Numbered from the stretch's first letter, positions 35,582-44,822 are shown. The stretch: DNA of 64,000 nucleotides from Rhodoferax sp. OV413 (GCF_900104385.1 NZ_FNJA01000005.1:369881-433880), one strand, 5' to 3'. Translations and numbers: made by a program. Notes: generated by a model from the sequence alone, not told the origin.

Positions 35582-36019
35582 TTAAACCGCCGCGTCCTTG
35601 AGCTTCTTGAAGAAGGTCGCACGGAGCTTCACCGTGGCAGGCTTGGCTTTGAAAACCTGCTCTTCCTTGGTGAACGGATTGATACCTTTGCGGGCCTTCT
35701 TGGCCGGCACCTGGATGGCCGCGACGCGCACCAGGCCAGGAATGGCGAACTCGCCAGCCCCCTTTTTGTGCAGCGATGCCAGCATCGTCGCTTCCAAAGC
35801 GGCTAGCACGGCACGCACGCCCTTGAGCTCTACGCCAGACGCTGCCGCCAGATGCGCAGTCAGCTGGGTTTTGTTGAGCTTGTCTTTGAAAGGCTTGGCC
35901 TTGACCGGCTCGACAGCTGCTTTGGCAGCGACCGCTTTAGCCGGTGCGGCTTTCTTGGCCACGGTGGTTTTCTTGACAGGTGCCGCGGTCTTGGCGGGTG
36001 CTTTTTTGGTGGTTGCCAT
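35582..36019 (-). CDS. HU-family DNA-binding protein with Lys/Ala N-terminal tail
   Basis: A 145-residue protein. Residues 1-45 are a histone H1-like tail of Lys, Ala, Pro and Val (KKAPAKTAAPVKKTTVAKKA). Residues 46-145 resemble HU/IHF: LNKTQLTAHLAAASGVELKG for the first helices and FAIPGLVRVAAIQVPAKKAR, then NPFTKEEQVFKAKPATVKLR for the beta arms and C-terminus. Tailed HU proteins are frequent in Burkholderiales. It lies just upstream of the H-NS gene on the same strand. Confidence 0.87.
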   Translation of the reverse strand: MATTKKAPAKTAAPVKKTTVAKKAAPAKAVAAKAAVEPVKAKPFKDKLNKTQLTAHLAAASGVELKGVRAVLAALEATMLASLHKKGAGEFAIPGLVRVAAIQVPAKKARKGINPFTKEEQVFKAKPATVKLRATFFKKLKDAAV

Positions 36020-36239
36020 GTAATCTCATTCGTTGGTTAGGTACGCAGACCCGATTGGGTCGCAAAATTATTTTAGAGGCAACGCAAATGTGCTCACCAA
36101 TCTAGCGTAACGATCTGCACAGGGTACTCGCCGCCGAGCTGAAAGCAAGACCGTCGAACTTAGAAATCTGCCAGGTAGAACTGAGCGACAAGGGAAGATG
36201 AAATCGTAGGTTCATCAGAAAGACTGGACATGAACCGTT

Positions 36240-36346
36240 ACGGAGGACTCCATTGTCAAAGGCATGGAGTGGGAGGACGGCCGATTCGTTCTGTTGACAC
36301 CCCAAGAACTAGAAACTACGTATCCCCAAACTGCCCAAACGATTGG
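36240..36346 (+). pseudogene. remnant of a bacterial Ku (NHEJ) gene
   Basis: The translated stretch IVKGMEWEDGRFVLLTPQEL followed by ETTYPQTAQTIG matches the conserved middle of bacterial Ku, which binds DNA ends in non-homologous end joining. A stop codon lies just upstream in frame and the similarity ends abruptly near 36346, so only about 30 of some 280 residues remain. No ligase D gene is nearby. It is a fragment left by a deletion or recombination. Confidence 0.55.
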
Positions 36347-36419
36347 GCGCATACCGCGTGAACTCGTTGATGTCTTGGCAAGAATCTCCTACTGCTCATA
36401 TGACATCGCGCTATCGATG

Positions 36420-36714
36420 TGCAGTTCCCGGCATGGGTGGCTGCATCGGCTGCCTCGGCTATGCGTTTGATCACATCCTTTGCCAAGACCGACCTACGCT
36501 GTAGTCTTTCTTCTTGAATGTTGCCGACTTCGAGCAACACCGCGTCGGAATCTTGCGTCCACGCTTTCTTGAACTTCTTGACATGCTCGACTTGGATGTC
36601 CAGAGGCGACGGAAACGCTTCGACCGCGGCTTGCCGCAGACTACTTACATCGAGTGCCCGACTGATGGCCGCTTGACTCATCCCACGCTGGGCCGCCAGT
36701 TCAACCTCGAATAA
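36420..36714 (-). pseudogene. remnant of a ParB-type partition gene
   Basis: On the minus strand, LFEVELAAQRGMSQAAISRA then LDVSSLRQAAVEAFPSPLDI matches the helix-turn-helix core of plasmid/integrative-element ParB proteins. The upstream frame meets a stop about 20 bp before this segment, and similarity fades after KDVIKRIAEAADAA, so both ends are missing. With the Ku fragment about 70 bp away it shows that an element once lay here. Confidence 0.55.
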
Positions 36715-36757
36715 GCTCCCATGATTCGCGCGTCATACTGCGTTCGGTAGCTCCGAT

Positions 36758-39160
36758 TCAAGGAAGGAGAATTTCTCGCCGAAGAAGGGGATCCCGCGCA
36801 ATGTCTTGCTCACGAAAGGGGAAATGCAGCCAATCCTTTTTGGCGTATCGTGCAACAGGAGCGCTCCCGCCGCCGTTTATGACCGCTGTTTCGCGCTCGC
36901 CATGCGCAAGTAGAGTGCGTGCTTCCACGCCTCGCTTGTCAAAGTACACGATCTGGAGATAGGTATTGCCGTGGGAACGATCACCCATGGTGTAGTCCCC
37001 CCCATTGGCGCAGGCCACGGTGAAGTATCCCTCTGCGTCGCAGCCTCCGAACAGCTGAACCTTGCGACCTTCGCTGCGAGCGAAGCGTCGCGCTCCCAGC
37101 GGCGTGTCGAGCGCCACGCCTTTTTGCCGCATGTCTTCGATTGCGCCAGCCAACGCACGCGCCACGCGCGGATCTGCCGCATTGACGCCGTCAGGCGTCT
37201 GCAGCGGCACCTCCGGCGAGAACGCCTTCGTGTAGAACTCAGCAGCAGGAATCTGTTGCAGCTTGGCCCAGAAAACGTCCCACAACAGTGCCCCCCGGTC
37301 CTGTGCACCCGCACGGTTTGACCAACTGCGAAGTACTTGGCAGGCTTGCTGCACGTCGCGTGTCAACGCCACTTGGCCTGACATACAGACACGATTGAGC
37401 AAGGGTTGCTTGAACTTGTCTGCGGTATAGGAGCGGGCCTCTAGGGTCTTCTGCATCAATCGATCCGCCAGCCCCTTTGCAGAACCTGCCCCTTCACTCG
37501 CGAGTTCACTCGCAATACGATGTCCCTCTCTTCCGCGCATCGAGAGCGACCGCCCCTCACCACCGAGGATAGATGCAAAACCGGTCAAAGGCTGCACCGG
37601 GTTGGTCAACCAGTAGCTGTCATTCATGTTGGCAACGTAGTCCTCACGCAGCGTGCTGGGTAGTCGGTCGGCAGACATGCTGCCAGGTTGCCCAGAAGCC
37701 ACCCCGGTCTGCCACTCGCACGCCGATCGGCTGCCGTCGAGCAGTGGCGTGGCTGGATCGATCGCGGCAAAGGTCTTTGACAGGGGCGTCGCGCAGGCGG
37801 CCCGCAGATCGTCCGACACACCGGGTACCGCGCCAATGTCGGCATACCAGACGCGACCATCGCCGCGACCGATCGCCGCCGTATTGACCCAAGGCATGGC
37901 TACCTCCTGCTTCTGGATCTCCATGAACTCATCGAGAGAACGAGCCTGATTCCATCGGAAAAAATTGCGAAAGATTCGAAGGTTGTCGGCATTGATGTCG
38001 CGGATTGCAATGGATTTACGTGTGCTCCATCCTAACGCGCCATTGCGAGCTCCAAGGTCAACCATGGGGCCAAAGCGTGTGCGATAGAGACTGCGATGAA
38101 CAACCTCGACGGAGCCATTGGGTCTGCGCACGTCAACGGTCAATGACTGGATGCGCATAGGTTCGGACACGCCATCGACCAAATAGCGCGTGGCATCAAC
38201 CGGATCTAGCGTCAACTCGAACAGCCCGAAGCGTCGAGCCGCCGATACAGTGTGGCTCCATGCTACGTCGTTGTTAAAGCCAATCATAATCACTGGAATG
38301 CCGAGAAATGAGACCCCTGCCACGTCCATTTTCCCAGGTAGCGTCAGATGTGCCTGGTAGAAGCGGTCCGGACCACCCCAGTACCAATGCGGGTTGCCGA
38401 AAAGTACGCCCCCGCGCTCGCCGGTGGCCGACTGACCGAAAGCCATCACATTGCTGCCGATGCCGCGCGCATCGCCCACTGGGATGTCAAGCCTCGATGA
38501 CAGCGAGATCTTGTCCGTCGCTGCTGGCGGAGCAGCCGCGGCGGGTTTCGCGTTCACGATCTCGGATACAAAGTGCGTGTACCCACCTGCCAGACCTGCG
38601 GCGATCATGCGCCGATAGACATCGTCCGGCTCTATCGCTTGAACCCATGGCGCATCGGCGCAGGCATGCCTTGCGCCTTTGCCACGCCTGTACTGCTGGA
38701 GCGCGCGCAGATGGCGGTTATAGCCTTCCGCATAGCCCGCTATGAGTTCGTTGAGATCGGCCGGCTGCTCGCGCTTCAAGGCCTCTACCGCATCCGGTCC
38801 TGCAAATGCCTTGAAGAAGAGATCGAGATCGAGGTTGGGAGGATTACCGAAGGTCGACCGTGTAGTCGGCTTTCCATCGGCACCAAAGTAAAGGGACCGC
38901 TGCCCACGGTAAGTCACAAAAGCATCGGCCAGGGTGCAAAGCGTGTCCTCGGCCTGTGCCTGGCCGTAGCCAATGCCCAGCCCATGCCAAGTGTTCGCAC
39001 GCACATGGGGAATACCGTCGCCGGTACGGCGTATTTCGATCGAAGTCGTCGACACTCCACTACCCGCCCATGCTGGAGAAGGGCTAATAAATTCAGCGAC
39101 CAGTACCATGAAGGCCGTGCAACGACCCAACATCCTGGCATGCCTCCCCCTCAACCTCAA
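36758..39160 (-). CDS. PvdQ-like penicillin-acylase-family Ntn hydrolase
   Basis: An 800-residue precursor. A signal peptide (FMVLVAEFISPSPAWA, cleavage about residue 32) sends it to the periplasm. The autoprocessing site is before Ser236 in RGIGSNVMAFG, giving alpha and beta chains; the beta chain starts with the nucleophile Ser. GNPHWYWGGPDRFYQAHL and later NDVAWSHTVSAARRFG are family hallmarks. PvdQ removes the fatty acyl chain from acylated pyoverdine precursors; relatives cleave acyl-homoserine lactones. It overlaps the exporter gene by 4 bp, so siderophore maturation is favoured. Confidence 0.85.
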   Translation of the reverse strand: MRLRGRHARMLGRCTAFMVLVAEFISPSPAWAGSGVSTTSIEIRRTGDGIPHVRANTWHGLGIGYGQAQAEDTLCTLADAFVTYRGQRSLYFGADGKPTTRSTFGNPPNLDLDLFFKAFAGPDAVEALKREQPADLNELIAGYAEGYNRHLRALQQYRRGKGARHACADAPWVQAIEPDDVYRRMIAAGLAGGYTHFVSEIVNAKPAAAAPPAATDKISLSSRLDIPVGDARGIGSNVMAFGQSATGERGGVLFGNPHWYWGGPDRFYQAHLTLPGKMDVAGVSFLGIPVIMIGFNNDVAWSHTVSAARRFGLFELTLDPVDATRYLVDGVSEPMRIQSLTVDVRRPNGSVEVVHRSLYRTRFGPMVDLGARNGALGWSTRKSIAIRDINADNLRIFRNFFRWNQARSLDEFMEIQKQEVAMPWVNTAAIGRGDGRVWYADIGAVPGVSDDLRAACATPLSKTFAAIDPATPLLDGSRSACEWQTGVASGQPGSMSADRLPSTLREDYVANMNDSYWLTNPVQPLTGFASILGGEGRSLSMRGREGHRIASELASEGAGSAKGLADRLMQKTLEARSYTADKFKQPLLNRVCMSGQVALTRDVQQACQVLRSWSNRAGAQDRGALLWDVFWAKLQQIPAAEFYTKAFSPEVPLQTPDGVNAADPRVARALAGAIEDMRQKGVALDTPLGARRFARSEGRKVQLFGGCDAEGYFTVACANGGDYTMGDRSHGNTYLQIVYFDKRGVEARTLLAHGERETAVINGGGSAPVARYAKKDWLHFPFREQDIARDPLLRREILLP

Positions 39161-40836
39161 GCGGCGAGACCCGACGGAACGCGGGCCCGCTCTTCCACGA
39201 TGCGCCCGGCCGCCATGAGAACCACACGATCAGCCACGTGAAAATAGCGGTCATCGTGCGAGATGACAACCAGCGAATGTCCCTTTGCACGCAGTTCGGG
39301 CAGCAACTCGGTGTAGAAAAGGTGACGAAAGCTCGGGTCCTGATCAGCAGCCCACTCGTCGAAAACCAGCACAGGGCGACCTTCAAGATAGGCATGCACC
39401 AGGGCCAAGCGCTTACGCTGGCCGGTCGACAGGTCTGTGGTGCTGAACGCGCCATCCTTCACTGACACCTTATGAGCGATCTCAAGCCGCTGCAGATAGG
39501 GCAAAGCGGACTCGGGCAGCGGCTGTTGCCGTCCTTCCTCGCCGACCACGAGGTCTTCAAACAGATAAAAGTCGGAAAACACGGTGGTAAATAGTTGCCG
39601 ATAATCGTCGCGCGTTTCTGGCGTCACAGGCTTACCGTCTAGCAGCAGTTCACCCTGCTGCGGTGCGTAGAGGCCAAGCAGCAGCTTAACGAGGGTAGTC
39701 TTGCCGGAGCCGTTGTCTCCGACAATGAAGACGATCTCGCCGCGGCCGATCCGCAGGTCAACCGGGCCTAGAACGAAGGCTTCGCCGCCTTCGGGAACAT
39801 CGAAGGCATAGCGCACGCCGCGGAGTTCGATGCCGTTGCACAGCCTCGGAGAAATTGCGGGGGAATCAAGGTGCAGGTGCGGTTCTGGTGTTTCGAAACG
39901 GGCCGATAGGTCGGCGATGCGGCTAAAGGCCACCCGAGCACGGCCGAGACGCGCCATGGCGCCGATGATCTGGTCCATGGGGCCCTTAATGAACAGCAGG
40001 ATCAACACGAAGCCGCTAAGCACCGCCGGTTCGGTAGGGCGCCACGCGGCCCAGCTCAGAATCAGCGCAATCAGCAAAAAGAACAGAGCCGAACCAAAGG
40101 ACGCCGCGAGCACGAAAATGTTGATGGCTCGCCGATTGATATCGCGGATGGAATCAACAGTGCGCTCGATCTGTCCTTCGTACACACTGATCCGGCGGGC
40201 GCGGTGCATGCGCAGTTCCTTGGCGCCTTCGCTGATGCCTCGATAGGCTTTGTGCAGCAACTCTTCCTCCTCGCGCGACTTGAAGAAACCCGAGATACCG
40301 ATGCCATGCGCCCGAGACTGCACCACCACGCCGATCAGCAGCGCCACCGCCAGCAATCCGAACAACGGCAGCGACAGCCATGCAAGATAAGCCAAGCAGC
40401 CCAGCGTCACAGCCAGTGAAATCATGGTCGCGGCCAGCATAAAGGCTACGTCGCTGATCATGTCCACGTCCTGTGTGAGCACCGGCATCAAGCGATGCGT
40501 GCGGTAGCGCTCAAGCGCATCGATAGGCGCCGCAAGTATCTTTAGCGCCAGATCTTTACGGACTTGCGCAACCAAGCGCTGGCCCACAATGTTGTTGGAC
40601 ATGTCTGACACCGCACGCCCAAAGAGCGCACCGAAGCACAGCGCTATGAAGGTCACCAGCAGTCCGCCCGCCATGCCACCGGGCCGATTGAGCACTTCGT
40701 TGATGGTGGCGAGCAGCGCAACTGTCGCGGCGCCTGCGCCGATGCCGGTGACGGTCGAGAGCGCGATCCAAAAAATGTACGGCTTCAGGAGCCGGAGGAT
40801 ACTGGGAGCTTGCGGGCTGGCGGGTTGAGTATGCAT
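39157..40836 (-). CDS. PvdE/SyrD-type cyclic peptide ABC exporter
   Basis: A 559-residue half-transporter. Residues 1-330 hold six membrane helices (the first at PYIFWIALSTVTGIGAGAA), and the ATPase domain follows. Walker A is VGDNGSGKTTLVKL, the signature is LSTGQRKRLALVHAY and Walker B is PVLVFDEWAADQDP. The architecture matches PvdE, which exports the acylated siderophore precursor across the inner membrane. The coupled acylase gene downstream supports this. Confidence 0.88.
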   Translation of the reverse strand: MHTQPASPQAPSILRLLKPYIFWIALSTVTGIGAGAATVALLATINEVLNRPGGMAGGLLVTFIALCFGALFGRAVSDMSNNIVGQRLVAQVRKDLALKILAAPIDALERYRTHRLMPVLTQDVDMISDVAFMLAATMISLAVTLGCLAYLAWLSLPLFGLLAVALLIGVVVQSRAHGIGISGFFKSREEEELLHKAYRGISEGAKELRMHRARRISVYEGQIERTVDSIRDINRRAINIFVLAASFGSALFFLLIALILSWAAWRPTEPAVLSGFVLILLFIKGPMDQIIGAMARLGRARVAFSRIADLSARFETPEPHLHLDSPAISPRLCNGIELRGVRYAFDVPEGGEAFVLGPVDLRIGRGEIVFIVGDNGSGKTTLVKLLLGLYAPQQGELLLDGKPVTPETRDDYRQLFTTVFSDFYLFEDLVVGEEGRQQPLPESALPYLQRLEIAHKVSVKDGAFSTTDLSTGQRKRLALVHAYLEGRPVLVFDEWAADQDPSFRHLFYTELLPELRAKGHSLVVISHDDRYFHVADRVVLMAAGRIVEERARVPSGLAA

Positions 40837-40898
40837 GACCGGTAAGACGTTTCTATGGTCCGGGTGTTTAGCCGCAATATATTCGCAGTGGCACGTAA

Positions 40899-40914
40899 CT
40901 GCATGCCTATGCAG
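40899..40914. promoter_or_regulatory. small inverted repeat between the small gene and the exporter
   Basis: CTGCAT and ATGCAG flank GCCT, a perfect 6-bp palindrome directly at the stop codon of the small DUF4880-like gene, in the 78-bp gap before the exporter. It could be an attenuator or an operator. No T-tract follows. Confidence 0.25.
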
Positions 40915-41154
40915 CTACTGCAGCGTCTGCTCCTGAATAGGCTCGTCACCTGGTCTCGATCCGGTTATCGCGGCGCCGGCCAGTGCCCAAAGGGTCAGGG
41001 CATCGTCGAGCGCACGCACGTGCGTCGCATCGCGCCCCAGCCACATGACCAATTTTTCCGCGCCCTCAAGCGACGGCGCGTCATGCAACTCACGAAAGAG
41101 CCGCCAGGCCTGACTGAAAGTCGGATCAGAAGAAAAGCGGTGTCGGGAGGTCAT
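40915..41154 (-). CDS. small protein resembling the FecR N-terminal (DUF4880) domain
   Basis: A 79-residue protein. AWRLFRELHDAPSLEGAEKL, then VMWLGRDATHVRALDDALTL and WALAG fit the pattern of DUF4880, the sigma-binding N-terminal part of FecR anti-sigma factors (Trp-Leu...Asp...His...Ala...Leu-Trp). The FecR membrane and C-terminal parts are absent. It precedes the exporter gene and is divergent from the acyltransferase fusion. It may bind the local FecI-type sigma factor; this is inference. The ribosome site is weak. Confidence 0.5.
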   Translation of the reverse strand: MTSRHRFSSDPTFSQAWRLFRELHDAPSLEGAEKLVMWLGRDATHVRALDDALTLWALAGAAITGSRPGDEPIQEQTLQ

Positions 41155-41417
41155 GGCATTCGGGAACTGGGCAGCTATGGATGCATGGATAGACGCGACC
41201 CTACTGGCGCTTGTTTAGCGCCTGTCATCCGCATGTCGCAATTCCGTGCGCTTTTCCACACCCAACCGGTAGAACTCTAAGCCGCCCCATCCAAAAGTTG
41301 AATATCAACTGCGCGGTCACGCCCGGGACTTCCCCATGGCTTCTCTGCTGATGTTGACCCGGGCAGTTAAACAAACGGGCTGTACCCGCGTCATTGCGGG
41401 TAAGCATTCTTTTCTCA

Positions 41418-43454
41418 ATGCCACTGAATTCTTTCATGCCCCTGCATCCCGATCTCGAAGCCTTCCTCGAACTGGCCGCCCTTGCCGAGGAAGAAGGACG
41501 CCAACCGATGAGCGCGATGTCACCCGTCGAGGCACGCATCAGCTATAACCAGTCAACGCTGGTTCTGGATGGTATCGGCCCCGCAGTACCGGTCCAAGAA
41601 ATCGCGCTAGCTGCCAGGGATGGCGCCGCACTGCCCGCGCGGCTATACCGCTGTCCCGGAACGCATTCAGGTACGCCATTGCCGACGCTGCTCTATTTCC
41701 ACGGCGGTGGTTATGTCGTTGGTGGGCTCGACTCGCACGACGCGCTGTGCCGCACGCTAGCCCATCGCACGCCTTGCGCCGTACTAGCGGTGGACTACCG
41801 GCTGGCGCCGGAGCACAAATTCCCCACTGCATTCCACGACGCCGAGGACGCAGCGCTGTGGCTGGCGGCGCACGGCGGCGCGCACGGGCTGGACACCGAA
41901 CGCGTGATCTTCGGCGGCGACAGCGTCGGTGGTACGCTGGCCACCGCGCTCACCATCGCTGCGCGCCTGGCAGGACGAACGCAGCCGCTGCTGCAGTTGC
42001 TGCTGTACCCATGTACCAGTATTCGGCAGGACAGCGACTCTCATCGACGCTATGCCAGTGGACACCTGCTTGAGCAACGCACGTTGCAGTGGATGTTTAA
42101 CCACTATCTGCGCAGCGATAGCGACCGCCAGGATTGGCGCTTCGCTCCGCTGGCGGCGCAAGATTTGTCGGGGCTCGCACCCGCACACATCGTGCTGGCG
42201 GAATACGACCCACTGGTCGACGAAGGTCACGCATATTCGGAGCGGCTGCGCTCCGCAGGCGTACCCACACAAGTCGACATCCACGCGGGCATGGTCCATG
42301 ACTTCGCCCGCCTGAGCCAGGTGGTGGACGAAGCCGATGCGCTGCGCTCGGCTCTCGCGCAGACGCTGGCTGCGGCGTTCCAGCGGCCTGCGGCATCCCC
42401 ACAACCGGACGTGTGGGTCTTCCACGCGCACCCCGACGGGCTCCCGTTCGAAGTACGGCTCGGTGCAAAAAAACTGACGGTTGGCCATCCGGGCGCTTTG
42501 GAGCGAACCAGTCACTGGACCCTGCACGAGCAGCCGGGCGCACCGCGCCTGGAATGGACGCGTGAGGGAGGGGAAGACCTCCCGGAGTCCCATCTGTTGG
42601 CGGCTATCGAGGCGACCTTCGCTCGCCATCCGGAGTGCAAGACGCTGTCACTGAATGCACCTCCGGAAAGCCTCGTTCGTTTGCTGGACGTTGGTGCGGT
42701 CCAGCTTCATTCCAACGCGCACGCAAGCGTGGCACGCGAAGCCTTCTGGCAACTCCCCCGCTTATGGCAGCGCAAGCCGCGCGAGCCTTTCGTACAACGC
42801 TATACCCTGAGCCAGGGCAAACGCCATCCCCTGCGGCCAGCGAAGCCGGCGGGCACGGTCTACCAACGCCACATCCCTTGGTTGTCACAGACACTGACGT
42901 TCGATACCGTCGACATCGAGCGAGACCTACCCACATTCAACCGCTGGATGAACGACCCAGTGGTCGCGCACTTCTGGGAAGAGCAAGGCGACTTAATACA
43001 ACACCGCACCTACCTCGAGGCCATCAACGCTGACCCGCGCGTCACCGGGCTCATCGGCCGATTTGACGGCGAAGCCTTCGGCTATTTCGAGGTTTACTGG
43101 GCCAAAGAAGATCGCATCGCGCCTTTCTGCGAGGCCGGTGACCATGACCGAGGCTGGCACGCGCTGGTCGGCGAGGCGCGCTTTCGCGGTAAGCCTTTTC
43201 TCACAGCTTGGATGCCGTCCATATCGCACTACCTCTTTATCGACGACTGCCGCACCCAGCGCATCGTAATCGAGCCCCGCGCGGACAACCGCAAGATGAT
43301 CAATAGCCTGGGCCGCTGCGGTTACGCGCACGTCAAGGAATTCGACTTTCCACACAAGAGGGCCATGCTGGGCGTACTGCTGCGCGAACGCTTCTTCGCC
43401 GAGTCCCTCTGGATTCCCCAAGATGGCAACACCATCTCGCCACCTTCGGCCTAG
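41418..43454 (+). CDS. fusion of HSL-type esterase and siderophore N-acyltransferase
   Basis: A 678-residue two-part protein. Residues 1-320 are a hormone-sensitive-lipase-type alpha/beta hydrolase: HGGGYVVGG oxyanion loop, GGDSVGGTL with the nucleophile Ser, EYDPLVDEG with Asp and HAGMVHDFARL with His. From about residue 335 it continues as an IucB/RhbD-type hydroxylamine acyltransferase: FNRWMNDPVVAHFWEEQG, YFEVYWAKEDRIAPFC, then YLFIDDCRTQRIVIEPRADN. The second half should acylate N5-hydroxyornithine made by the next gene. The role of the esterase part is unknown; it might trim an acyl group or hydrolyse ferric siderophore. The ATG at 41418 is a choice over a TTG at 41394. Confidence 0.85.
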   Translation: MPLNSFMPLHPDLEAFLELAALAEEEGRQPMSAMSPVEARISYNQSTLVLDGIGPAVPVQEIALAARDGAALPARLYRCPGTHSGTPLPTLLYFHGGGYVVGGLDSHDALCRTLAHRTPCAVLAVDYRLAPEHKFPTAFHDAEDAALWLAAHGGAHGLDTERVIFGGDSVGGTLATALTIAARLAGRTQPLLQLLLYPCTSIRQDSDSHRRYASGHLLEQRTLQWMFNHYLRSDSDRQDWRFAPLAAQDLSGLAPAHIVLAEYDPLVDEGHAYSERLRSAGVPTQVDIHAGMVHDFARLSQVVDEADALRSALAQTLAAAFQRPAASPQPDVWVFHAHPDGLPFEVRLGAKKLTVGHPGALERTSHWTLHEQPGAPRLEWTREGGEDLPESHLLAAIEATFARHPECKTLSLNAPPESLVRLLDVGAVQLHSNAHASVAREAFWQLPRLWQRKPREPFVQRYTLSQGKRHPLRPAKPAGTVYQRHIPWLSQTLTFDTVDIERDLPTFNRWMNDPVVAHFWEEQGDLIQHRTYLEAINADPRVTGLIGRFDGEAFGYFEVYWAKEDRIAPFCEAGDHDRGWHALVGEARFRGKPFLTAWMPSISHYLFIDDCRTQRIVIEPRADNRKMINSLGRCGYAHVKEFDFPHKRAMLGVLLRERFFAESLWIPQDGNTISPPSA

Positions 43455-43483
43455 CACGCCAAACTCCCCATTGAGGACACCCC

Positions 43484-44791
43484 ATGCAAATCCATGACCT
43501 GATCGGCGTCGGCTTCGGCCCGTCCAATATTGCGCTGGCCATTGCCCTCGACGAAAAACGCCACCAGGGCCAGTTCGTAGATGCCTTGTTCATCGAGAAA
43601 CAGCCGGGTTTCGTCTGGCACAAAAACATGCTGCTGGACAACGCGCACATGCAGATATCCTTCATAAAGGACCTAGCCACGTTGCGTAATCCGTCGAGCC
43701 GCTTTACTTTCCTGAACTACCTGCACGAAAAACAGCGCCTGCAAGACTTTGTCAATCTCAAAACCTTCTTCCCAAGCCGGCACGAATTCAACGACTATCT
43801 GGGCTGGGCTGCAGCGCAGTTCGAAGACCGTTGTGCCTACGGCGAGGCCGTATTCGAGGTTGTGCCGGAAATGCGCGGCACCGAGGTGCAAATGCTGCGC
43901 GTGCGTTCACGCGATGCAGTTGGTGCCGTTCGCGAGCGACTGGCCCGTAACCTGGTGGTCAGTGTGGGAGGTATGCCCAACGTCCCGACGCGCTTCCAGC
44001 CGTTCCAGGACGACGCTCGGGTGTTCCATTCGAGCGGCTACTTGGCGGCAATTGCACGGCATCCAAAGGCCGAACGCATCGCCATCGTCGGCGCGGGCCA
44101 GAGCGCTGCCGAGATCTTCATGGACCTACAGAGCCACCCGAACAAACCCGAAGTCGACCTGATCATGCGGGCACGTTCGATCAAACCATCGGACGACAGC
44201 CCCTTCGTCAACGAAATCTTCAACGCCGACTTCACCGACTTCGTGTTCAACCGATCTGGGCCAGAGCGAACAGAGCTACTGGAAGAGTTCTGGCATACCA
44301 ACTACGCCGCCCCCGACCTGGAGTTGATCCAGCAGATTTTCAATGTGTTTTACCGCCAGCGCGTGGCCGGCGTCGCGCGCCACGCTTTCCTGCGCCGCCA
44401 TGAAATTTCGACGGTACGCGCTACGCCGGATGGCATACATCTATCGCTGCACGACCTCAACACCAACCAGCGCAGAAACAAGGCGTACGACGCGGTGATC
44501 CTCGCTACCGGATATAGGCGCGACAGCCACAAGACGCTGCTAAACCCGCTCGCTTCATACCTGGGTGACTTCACGGTCGACCGCAACTACCGGCTGCAAG
44601 GGACGCCAGAGCTGAAATCCGGCATCTTCCTGCAAGGCGCTTGCGAAATGAGCCATGGACTGAGCGACACGCTGCTATCGGTCACAGCCATCCGGTCCGA
44701 CGAAATTGGCCAGGCGCTGTTGAATACTCAGCCACGCACAACGCAAACGTACGCCGCAGGGCGCTCGCCGTACGTGGCGACTGTTCTCTGA
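43484..44791 (+). CDS. pvdA: L-ornithine N5-monooxygenase (PvdA/SidA family)
   Basis: A 435-residue flavin N-hydroxylase that makes N5-hydroxyornithine for hydroxamate siderophores. Motifs are GVGFGPSNIALAIAL for FAD, HKNMLLDNAHMQISFIKDL typical of ornithine/lysine hydroxylases, AIVGAGQSAAEIFMDL for NADPH and DAVILATGYRRD near the C-terminus. Lysine hydroxylases are close relatives. Ornithine is preferred because of the PvdA-like style and because the last NRPS A domain appears to use hydroxyornithine. It starts 29 bp after the fusion gene with GAGGAC upstream. Confidence 0.88.
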   Translation: MQIHDLIGVGFGPSNIALAIALDEKRHQGQFVDALFIEKQPGFVWHKNMLLDNAHMQISFIKDLATLRNPSSRFTFLNYLHEKQRLQDFVNLKTFFPSRHEFNDYLGWAAAQFEDRCAYGEAVFEVVPEMRGTEVQMLRVRSRDAVGAVRERLARNLVVSVGGMPNVPTRFQPFQDDARVFHSSGYLAAIARHPKAERIAIVGAGQSAAEIFMDLQSHPNKPEVDLIMRARSIKPSDDSPFVNEIFNADFTDFVFNRSGPERTELLEEFWHTNYAAPDLELIQQIFNVFYRQRVAGVARHAFLRRHEISTVRATPDGIHLSLHDLNTNQRRNKAYDAVILATGYRRDSHKTLLNPLASYLGDFTVDRNYRLQGTPELKSGIFLQGACEMSHGLSDTLLSVTAIRSDEIGQALLNTQPRTTQTYAAGRSPYVATVL

Positions 44792-44822
44792 CAATCGAAA
44801 AATCACGGCTCGGTGCTACACT

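Noticed and set aside
36758..39160. Quorum-quenching AHL acylase as the primary role
   Set aside because: The family can do this, but the 4-bp overlap with a PvdE-type exporter in a siderophore locus favours precursor deacylation; the alternative is not excluded.
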